Of a DNA stretch of 64,000 nucleotides, positions 56,574 to 64,000 are shown piece after piece (positions within the stretch are counted from its first letter, which is position 1; every line of letters starts with the position of its first letter). The position numbers were made by a program, and so were the translations under genes. Origin of the DNA: Russula earlei (lineage: Eukaryota > Basidiomycota > Agaricomycetes > Russulales > Russulaceae); NCBI GenBank assembly GCA_025769875.1, contig JAGFNK010000053.1:112236-176235 (forward strand), read 5' to 3'. The notes under the pieces are model-generated. The model saw only the letters and a list, made by a program, of their open reading frames with translations. It ran no database searches and was not told the DNA's origin.

Positions 56574-57402
56574 TGTCAAGACACGTACTGCTGATCACTA
56601 AGGACTCAGGAGCAGGTGGGCAAGGGTCGGAACAGATGGTACACGGCGAAGGCGGCGTTGAACAGGAGGACGAGCCAAATGACGAGGAGGTACCAGATGG
56701 GGACTGGTAGGTGTTGCAGGAGGCAGAGGCGAAGAGCAGAAGCCAGTGCAGCGAGAAGGCTTTAAACAAGGCGGTCGTTGAAGAGTACCTTGGAGGCGAG
56801 GGGAATCTTTAAACTGAGCGGTCGCAGGGGAGTACCCAGGAAGATGAGAGTATCACAAATGGACAGTCTGACGACTGCCATGCTTCATTGGGGCTTATAT
56901 ACAGTGTACAGGGTCGATTACAAAGCACTGGGACTATTCTAGACTCTTTGGTACCATCCAATAGGACTATAGAGGCATAAACTTGCTTGTGTCAAGTTTC
57001 AGGCTTACTGAGCGCATTACTGATCATTGTGGAGCGATGACATCATTATGATGTCACTGTGGGGCGCTTAGTGAGCCTATGAGGTCACTGTGGAGTCGCT
57101 CAGTCAGCTATGATGTTATTGGAGCCTTGATGACATCAGATGATTTATGCAACAGTTTCTAAGAGTTTGTGCCTCTGTTTCGGGTCCATGGTGGCTGGGT
57201 GGCCATGTGGCTGCCACGCGATGATTACCCGATTAGGAAATGGGTGCCTGGTCGTGTTATAGTGCCTTTGCAATAACAATATCTTGTACCGCAGGAGGGA
57301 TAGCCCAGAAAATGGAAGGGAGTCGACAATGTAAAGTGAGAGAGGTCTTTCTTGAGTAAAATAGGACAATCCTCGGCCAGGACTTGGCCTTGGTTCGTAA
57401 CA
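56574..57402 (-). repeat. Solo LTR-B (829 bp) with target duplication ctcga
   Basis: Same family and length as LTR-A, opposite orientation. Flanked by ctcga at 56569-56573 and 57403-57407. No internal sequence. Its removal rejoins an open frame, showing that it inserted into the gypsy pre-gag/gag region. Confidence 0.92.
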
Positions 57403-57494
57403 CTCGAAGCACCACTCCAGGACCTTCTACTCGGCGTAATACCCAACAACCTACTCCTCATACAACTAGCAACGTACCGCAAGCAGTCCCTTGA

Positions 57495-57947
57495 ATGCTC
57501 ACTCCAACTAGAATCCAATTACAAGGTTCAGCCCCACCTATTGTTACAGCTACAACAACTCAGAATCCCACTATGTCAAGCAATCCACGCCTTGTCGGAA
57601 CAGCACCAGAACCCTTTGACGGAAAGGCTGATAATGCAGAAGCCTTTTGGGCAGCTTTGGCCAATTATTACTACATCAATGGCGACTCCTTTACAGATGA
57701 AAGCAAGAAAGTTGCCGCTGCACTAACCCACTTTAAAGTAGGAACACCCGCCGGAGCGTGGGCTAGAGAACAAACCACCAAGGCTATGGCTCGTACCGTA
57801 GCAGACTATGGGTCATGGGACAACTTCAAGAAAGCCTTTGCCAATCACTTCATCCCTGCAGAAGCAGAGTTAGCCTCCGCTAATACCATGCACACCTATT
57901 ATCAAGGGAAACTACCATTTAATGAATGGTATCAGAAATGGTCACAC
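57495..57947 (+). pseudogene. Gypsy Gag, N-terminal fragment
   Basis: Starts at ATG 57495 just after an in-frame TGA. Carries EPFDGKADNAEAFWAALANY, FKVGTPAGAWAREQT, WDNFKKAFANHFIPAEAEL and LPFNEWYQKW, the Retrotrans_gag capsid signature. Cut off after about 150 residues by the hAT-like end at 57948. Confidence 0.8.
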
Positions 57948-58206
57948 TAGTGCTGTCATGGCTCGGTCTGGTCCAGCTCGGTTCGGCTCAGCAACGGCTT
58001 GGCCAGATTGGGTGAGCTGGACCGAGCCAAGCCACGGCTTGCGGCTTGAGCCGATTTGAGCTGTCCCATTTGGGCCATTTCTACTTTTGGATCTACTTTC
58101 CATTTTGAGAACACTCAAACACTCATTGCCACGACTTGAGTGACGGCGCCGTTACTTTGAGCTGATTCGAGCCATCCCATTTGGGACATTTCTACTTTTG
58201 GATCTA
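57948..58206. mobile_element. hAT-like element end (left end visible)
   Basis: Starts tagtgctgtcatggctcggt, the same opening as the element at 26593. It has subterminal ggctcgg/gagcc repeats and a 47 bp direct repeat (about 58050-58096 and 58157-58206, tcccatttggg.catttctac). No right end or target duplication found, so it is truncated or the right end is unrecognised. Confidence 0.5.
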
Positions 58207-58950
58207 TCAGTCGCGTACCCCTGAGTCGCGTGACGTTTCCAAACTACAACCCTGTGCAAAAACCTCTCCTACTGAAAGGCACTGCAGGTACACTCAGTGG
58301 CGAATTGCACAGCACAAACTACTTTCATGGCCAGATGCGCATATGCTCGTCTATCAAAGTTACCCATGTATTGAGACATATCATCAGTGATGGTCTAAGT
58401 AGCATCACAGAGTCACACCCAGAGCTGAACCTTCCACCAGGTTTCCTTTTCGACTCGAAATCACCCTCATCTCGAGATCAGGGATAGTCCCACGCCTGAA
58501 GCCATTCTTGACCTTCTACGTGAGCACGCTGCACACTCAGTGACATATGTCTCGTTAGGCCCACTGACCAACCTCACACGAATGTTGCGGACAGACGGTG
58601 CTTGTGTGCGTGAGCGAATTGGCCGCGTCATGGTCATTGGAGGCACGCTCGACGTGCCCGGAAATGTGACACCTTCCGCCAAATGTGCCTGCTTCAAATT
58701 TCTCCCATATTGCCAGTCTCGCTGATGGTCATCGGGTGTCGGCCAGTCAATTTCCTTGCGGACCCATACACGGTCGATGAGGTGCTGATATCCCTGACAG
58801 CGCGCTTGCCGTGTCACTGACTGGAGGCGGTGTCGCTGACAAATCGTTTCACGCGCGAGACGTGCGCACTGAGTCAAGCGAGACAACGAGTTCTCATGGA
58901 AGTCGGGGATCTCGGTGACAACACAGCGAAAGCTAGTGTGTACCGTGGAG
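58207..58950 (+). pseudogene. Nucleoside hydrolase (inosine-uridine type) fossil
   Basis: Blocks in order match the ribonucleoside hydrolase family: VQKPLLLKGTAGTL, DGLSSITESHPELN, VTYVSLGPLTNLTRMLR, GRVMVIGGTLDVPGNVTPSA and, in another frame, NFLADPYTVDEVL. Frames change at least twice, near 58480 and 58690, and a stop interrupts the middle. The N-terminal substrate/calcium-binding Asp motif is missing. It is truncated on the right by the chromovirus LTR at 58957. Confidence 0.75.
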
Positions 58951-58956
58951 AGGAAA

Positions 58957-59303
58957 TGTGATAAAAGAGTCTTTCGCGTTTGAAGACCTCAAGGAGGGGA
59001 AAGTTTCTGAGTCGATTGCTTGATTCTCTGCAAGCCTACAGTCCAAAGCTAGAATCCAGTGATATTTCACAAGAGAACAAGCTTAGGGCTTGTTCTCTGT
59101 TACTGACAGGTTTATATAGACAACTGTGTCCTATATCAAATAGTAGACATGAGGTAGTAGCGAGACGATCGAGAATGGAACACGCTGGAAAGTAGTGGTA
59201 CAGGCGAGACTAAGTGAGTCATATGAACGCGCGGGAATCGTGAGGCTGTCCGGGTAGGCTTGTCCGGTTGCCGGTTCGGTCCGGGGGACCGGTATCTGTG
59301 ACA
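58957..59303 (-). repeat. Chromovirus 3' LTR, 347 bp
   Basis: On the minus strand begins TGTCACAGATACC right after the purine tract aacaagggggtga (about 59304-59316) and ends about TTTTATCACA at 58957. TATA-like tctatataaacc is near 59110. The left flank is ggaaa; the matching duplication would be outside the window. Confidence 0.75.
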
Positions 59304-59369
59304 TCACCCCCTTGTTAACGTCTAAGCTACGTAAGGGATAACAGTAGAATGACAGTGGTGGGTGTGGAA

Positions 59370-60569
59370 GCGGATTTGGTCGCGAGGAACTCGACATATC
59401 TTCTCGGGTTTGCATCGTCGGTGAGGACTTCTGCAGTGGTCAGCTATGTGTCCCTGACGATTGCAGAGGATACAGGTGGCGATTTTGGGGCATTCAAAGG
59501 TGTCATGCCCTCCGTCTTTGCACCATGCGCACCTATCAGAGAGTCAGGGGGAGAATTGGTACCATGGATCAAGGAGGGCTTGCTTGGCATCCTGATGCTC
59601 TTGTTCGGTGAGTTGAGGCATGGTGCCAAATAGTACTCGTGGTTCGAGGCGTGCTTTGGCGTTAGCTTTAGCCAACTTAACTTCCGAGTCCCTTACTTCC
59701 CACATCATGTCGTGGTATCTTTCTTGGGTGGTGACGAGGGAGTTTGCCATCTGTCGTGTTTTCTTTATGGCAAAACGATAGCGACGTACTTCAGCCTCTA
59801 GTGACAGGTCTTGTTCGAACCTGAGTGCTTCGTCTATGGCTTTGGTATGTCTGAGACCTTCTTTGAACAAGAAGGCATCTTTTTGTGTGAGGAGGGGACG
59901 AGGATAGGGATCAGCTCGAGCTCGAATGGGAATGCGGTGGGTAGGACATCCAGGGCCATAGGTGGCTAGAAGGGAAGGGAAGCCGTGTGTGAGGTTGGGA
60001 AGGACGAAACGAGGGGGAAGAGTATCCTCTTCGTTTCCTGGGTCCAGGATTAGTAGTTCTAGTCCTAGGTCTCCTTCTTCCCATCCTTCTCCGAGTTCTT
60101 CTAGTTTCGAGCGTTGTTCATGGTTGGTAGGTGGTTCGTAGACAGGAGGTGGCGTCCTTTCGAGGTCTATTGGGGCGAAGTTTTCGTTAAGTAGAATGAC
60201 GTTTTCTACTTGTCGGATGATGGGTGTAGCGGTGCGTGGGGGAATAGGAATAGGGTCAGGTGAGGGAGTGTGGACATGATAAGACAGGCTGCGAGTCCTG
60301 ATGGGCGAATTGGTTCCCAGAGTGGGAGATCGATTGCCGAAGGCATGTAGTATCGTGGTAAGGGAGTTGTCCTCCCATAGTTCTCGTGCTTGGACGATCA
60401 TGGCGGCGTGTTGTGCAGCACGTCGGATGAGCAGTCTGGTGTTAATAGTGGCTGCCGTCGAAGGGGATGGTCCTCGAGATAATGGTAGGTGGATGAGAGC
60501 GGGGGAGTAAGGCAGAGTGGGTACTAGAGTGGCAGAGGAAGCAGTGGGGGAGTTTTGAGTGGAAGACAT
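59370..60569 (-). CDS. Chromovirus accessory ORF with C-terminal zinc knuckles
   Basis: Lies downstream of the chromodomain. An open frame of 341 codons (60569-59544) begins MSSTQNSPTASSATLVPTL, has an acidic, Pro-rich middle, a basic helical region (SLEAEVRRYRFAIKKTRQM, ERYHDMMWEVRDSEVKLAKA) and DPWYQFSP before a TGA. In the same frame past that TGA come two zinc-knuckle-like clusters, CAWCKDGGHDTFEC and CILCNRQGHIADHC. I recall comparable post-pol ORFs in other Agaricomycete gypsy elements; the function is unknown, probably RNA binding. The TGA may be a lesion or a recoding site. Confidence 0.7.
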
Positions 60570-60618
60570 GTTGTTGGGGGGTAGTGTGGTAGGGAAATAG
60601 TTGTCTATGTGTGTGTTT

Positions 60619-61875
60619 TTATGCTTGGGGTCGTCCAGCCGAAGCGGAGTAATATTCTTTTAGAAGTTCTGAGGCGTTGAGGTCACGATGGTCGACCCAT
60701 GAGTCATCTGATGCAGGGTATCCCTTCCAGTGTACGAGGTATTGAAGTTTACATGCTCGTCCGAATCTTCTTGTGTCTAGAATTGCTTCAATTTCGTATT
60801 CTTCCTCGTTTTCTATGGTTGGTGGAGGTCGTGTAAATGGCGTGCCATATTCTTCCGTTTCCTTATAAGGGAGCAGTAGGTTAACATGGAAGACGTCGTG
60901 TATTTTCATTGATGGCGGAAGTTGTAATTGATATGCGACTTTGGAAATTCTTTTTGTGATGGGGAATGGACCATATCTTTTGGGCATTAACTTGCGTGTT
61001 CCTCGTGTTTTGAGGTTCTTTGCTTCTAGCCATACGAGAGTCCCTTCTTCCATTTCCTTGATGTCTGGTCTTAAGGGTTGTTGCTTGCGTTCTAGAAGTT
61101 GTTGAGCATCTCGTCTTGCTTCTTCCAGTAATTTTAGACGATCAGTGGATGAGGGTATGTTGTTGTCCTCCAAGTTGATGTTAATTTGGGGTCTGAACCC
61201 CATGAGGAGTTCGTGTGGTGATCTCCATGATGTTTCGTGTTTCCACAAGTTGTGTGCGTATTCCGCCAGAGGAAGCATTTTTGCCCAGGCATGAGGATGA
61301 GTCGTGGTCCAGGGTCTTAGGTATTGTTCTAGCCACGCGTTCATTCGTTCCGTTTGTCCATCTGTTTGGGGGTGGAACGCGGTGGACATGTTTTGTTTGA
61401 TCCCTAGATTTTTGCATATGGCTTTGGAGAAGTTTGATGCGAATTGAGGGTCTCTGTCGGAGATGATTCTTTTGGGGATACCAAACCAGGGCACGAGGTG
61501 TTTTAGATACTCGTGTGCAACACCTGTTCCGTCAATCGTTTTGTTACATGGGATGAACTTTGTCGCTTTAGAACATCCTTGATCGACTATGGTGAGGACA
61601 CTGTCAAATCCTTCTGATCTGGGTAGATCGGTAATGAGGTCCATTGATACGTATTGAAAAGGGCCTTGTTCAACGTGTGTGTCGAGTGGAAAGGTCGTGG
61701 CTTTCTTTCTGGGTATGTTGGTTTTGGACTCTTGACATTTGGCGCAACCTTTGACGTATTGTTCTACGAATTGTTGCAGTCTAGGTCCTTCATAATGTTG
61801 TTTGACTAAGTCCCAGGTGTTAGCTATTCCTGGGTGTCCTGCGAAGGGAGTGTCGTGAAATAGTCTCAGGATTTC
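60619..61875 (-). pseudogene. Chromovirus integrase and chromodomain, split from pol by a stop
   Basis: In the same frame as the upstream pol ORF, directly after TGA 61876-61878. Order: HHCC zinc-binding part (FHDTPFAGHPG, GCAKCQESK), DDE core (LITDLPRSEGFDSVLTIVDQ, ISDRDPQFASNF, HPQTDGQTERMNAWLEQYL), GPY/F-type region (LMPKRYGPFPITKRISKVAY), then chromodomain (YEIEAILDTRR, LQYLVHWKGYPASDDSWV). Catalytic residues intact. Confidence 0.9.
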
Positions 61876-63955
61876 TCATCGCTTGTCGGGTTTGTCTGGT
61901 AGGTAGGTTTTTCGTACGAAGATTTCGGGTGGTAGCAGTGTGGTTTTTTGTTCTGTTACCCCCTTGTTAAGGTCTTTGCGACGTGAAAGTGTATCGGCAA
62001 TTGTATGCGTGTGTCCAGGGACATGTTCCATGGTGATGTTGTAGTCTTGCATATATTGCATCCATCTGGCTTGTCGTCCCGTTAGTTTTTGTGGTTCTTT
62101 AAAATATGTAAGATTTTTGTGGTCTGTTCTTATTCTAACTGGTTTATCGGCTCCTAGGAAGAATGGTCGTCCACTTTTTAATCCGAATATTACTGCTGCT
62201 AATTCTTTGTCATGAGCATCGTAGTTTCTTTCCGCATCTAGTAGTGTCCTAGAGTAGTATGCAATTGGGTGTAACCCATCTTCATATTCTTGGGATATGA
62301 CTGCTCCTATAGCAAATCCTGACGCATCGGTGTCTAGGATGAATTGTTTCGTCCAATTTGGAGTGCAGAGTACTGGGTAGGATATGCAGGTTTCTTTTAG
62401 GATTTGAAAGGCTTGGTCTTCCTTCGTTGTCCATTCCCACTGTTTGTTCTTTTTTGTTAAGTCGTTTAGTGGTCTTGCTTTCATGGAAAAGTTAGGTATA
62501 AAGTTTCGATAAAAGTTACAGAATCCTAGGAAGCTTCTGACTTCTTTTAGTGTTGACGGTGTTGGCCAGTCTTTAATCCCTTTGACTTTGACGGGGTCCA
62601 TAGTTATTTTTCCTTCTCCTATGATTACTCCGAGGTATTCCACCTTTTTCTTGTGGAATTGGCACTTTTCTGGTTTGAGATAGAGGTCGTGCTGTTTCAA
62701 TTTGGACAGTATATGGTTGACTTTGAGCGCGTGTTCTGTTTCATCATTTTGTGTGGCGATAATGATATCGTCCATGTAGATTTTTAACCATCCTTGTGCA
62801 AGCTCTTCTTGAAAAATGTCGTCCATCATGGTTTGAAAGGTAGCTGGGGAATTTGTCAGTCCAAAGAACATTACCGTAGGTTCAAATAGTCCATCGCTAG
62901 TTTTGAAGGCTGCTTTCCATTCGTCTCCTTCTTTGATTCGAATGTTATTGTAACCCCATCTGATGTCGAATTTGGTGAAGAGTTCCTTTCCCGCTAGAGC
63001 ATGGATAAGTTCTGGAATCAAGGGTAGTGGATATACGTTAGGTATTGTCCATTTGTTCAGATTTCTGTAGTCTTGTACCGGTCGAAATTTTCCGTCCTTC
63101 TTTTTTATAAGGAAGAATCCACTGGCGTATGGCGAGTTGGATCTTCTTATCCGTTTGAGTCGTAAATTTTGTTCGAGGAATTTTCCCTGTTCCTGCTTTT
63201 CTTTCGGAGAGAGGGGGTATACCCTACAGTTGATCGTTGTTGGAGCATCTGATTTCAAGTCAATAGCGTGGTCCCATTTTCTTGGTCCGGGGAATCTTTC
63301 TGATTCTTGTTCCATGAATACCTGTCCATATTGGTGGTATTGAAGGGGGACTATTTCTTGCCAGGTTTGTGTCTTTCCTTGTATTTGTGATTCTGCCAGT
63401 TGTTGCGCTATGGTAGTTTTACGTATTTGAGTTTGTAACCATAGTTCGTCGCCTTCTTCCCAGTCTGTTAACGCTTTGATTGATGCTGGGGTTTCTTGGT
63501 CTCCTTGGAGGGTGATTCTTCCCATGATGGTTCCCTTGGACCAATTTATTCTCGGGTTTGTTGACTCCAGAAACGGATATCCCAGGATAATGTCGTCTTG
63601 TCCAATATCTGCGACCAGGAATTGGTGTATGTGCTTTTGTCCCAATAGTTTCAATTCCAGTTGGACTGTTTGAGTAACCTTTCCTGAACGATTAAGTGTC
63701 CCGTCGACATTTTTGACATTTCTGGCGGGGATTAATTCTTTCGTCTGTAGGTGTAGTTCTTTTATCGTCTTGGGAGATATGAAACATTCAGTAGCCCCAC
63801 TGTCTATCAGGGCTTTTCTTTCGGCTTTGTTCGATCCAATGTAAATAGTAGTCATCACTGATATTGACTTTCTTTGAGACTTGTACATGGAATCGATACC
63901 TAAAGCTCGAGCAATCGCCGTTATGCTCAAGCGTCCGAAAAATCCTGCTCTTTAT
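61876..63955 (-). CDS. Chromovirus Pol: protease, reverse transcriptase, RNase H
   Basis: Open on the minus strand from about 63955 to a TGA at 61876-61878. Protease ALIDSGATECFIS, reverse transcriptase with LIKKKDGKFRPVQDYRNLN and the catalytic WLKIYMDDIII, RNase H with FILDTDASGFAIGAVIS and IRTDHKNLTYF. No ATG at its start; it overlaps the gag tail in the -1 frame, so it is probably made as a Gag-Pol fusion. The TGA falls between RNase H and integrase. Confidence 0.92.
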
Positions 63956-64000
63956 TCTCCTCATCTTCCATTAAGGCTCTAATGAAGGCTTCTCTTTCCT
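63927..64000 (-). CDS. Chromovirus Gag, C-terminal tail (partial)
   Basis: On the minus strand an open frame enters from beyond the window and reads EAFIRALMEDEENKEQDFSD, ending at TGA 63927-63929. Its frame is one base off pol, with about 28 nt of overlap containing a run of five T (63938-63942 on the plus strand as A). Confidence 0.6.
   Translation of the reverse strand, partial: EREAFIRALMEDEENKEQDFSDA

Larger units (their letters stand above)
53637..57947 (+). mobile_element. Gypsy element internal region, 5' part only
   Basis: From the primer-binding site through unrecognised ORFs to a gag fragment that is cut at 57947 by a hAT-like end. Pol and the 3' LTR are not found downstream in this orientation. 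A solo LTR (56574-57402) interrupts it. Confidence 0.65.
58957..64000 (-). mobile_element. Ty3/gypsy chromovirus, minus strand, runs off right edge
   Basis: LTR at 58957-59303, polypurine tract, accessory ORF, pol with C-terminal chromodomain, and the tail of gag at the window edge. The gag start and 5' LTR lie beyond 64000. The LTR starts TGTCACAG on the minus strand and is a different family from LTR-A/B/C. It carries at least two nonsense codons. Confidence 0.9.

Noticed and set aside
52808..57402. LTR-A and LTR-B as the two ends of one inverted element
   Set aside because: LTR-B has its own exact 5 bp duplications (ctcga) and interrupts an ORF, so it is an independent solo LTR.

Overview
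The window is chromosomal DNA of a filamentous basidiomycete, most likely an Agaricomycete. Introns are short (about 45-60 nt, GT-AG), genes are intron-dense, there is a tandem cluster of fungal STE3-type pheromone receptors, and the transposon set (chromodomain Ty3/gypsy, Ty1/copia, Harbinger with a SANT partner, pogo/Fot1, Tc1/mariner, hAT-like) is typical of these fungi. The genus cannot be fixed from the sequence alone.

Layout. 1-10.2 kb is a receptor gene among transposons: low-complexity repeat DNA, a single repeat arm (1103-1453), receptor STE3-1 (minus), an intact pogo/Fot1-like transposase gene, and a 3.6 kb Tc1/mariner-type foldback element with 1.2 kb inverted arms and a TA target-site duplication. 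10.9-18.1 kb holds three more receptors (STE3-2, -3, -4, all minus), which suggests a B-type (pheromone/receptor) mating locus or its paralogous receptor array. No CaaX pheromone precursor was found. 18.6-26.2 kb holds host genes: a coiled-coil membrane protein, an ALY/REF (Yra1) mRNA export factor, a conserved protein of unknown function, and CNOT11 of the CCR4-NOT complex. A 1.3 kb hAT-like nonautonomous element lies at 26.6-27.9 kb.

28.3-41.9 kb is a clean housekeeping block: a trehalose synthase-complex subunit with a degenerate phosphatase domain, mitochondrial ribosomal protein uS19m, the p21-activated kinase Cla4, the ERAD ubiquitin-conjugating enzyme Ubc7, and EMC1. Ubc7 and EMC1 share a 138 bp divergent promoter. 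For all of these except CNOT11, exon joins were checked by hand and the summed exon length is a multiple of three.

42-64 kb is a nested transposon island. A copia element with matching 5 bp target duplications sits inside a Harbinger transposase gene. That Harbinger element (TAA duplications) sits inside a fossil pogo-like gene. Further right are a solo LTR inside an older LTR fragment, a gypsy element with several kilobases of unrecognised ORFs between its 5' LTR and gag, another solo LTR inside that element, a fossil nucleoside hydrolase, and a minus-strand chromovirus with LTR, gag tail, pol and a zinc-knuckle accessory ORF running off the right edge.

The items most worth a second look are the receptor array without pheromones, the pre-gag ORF block, the foldback element, the triple nest with exact target duplications, the degenerate trehalose phosphatase, and the UBC7-EMC1 bidirectional pair. 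All reading was by eye; no database search was run.
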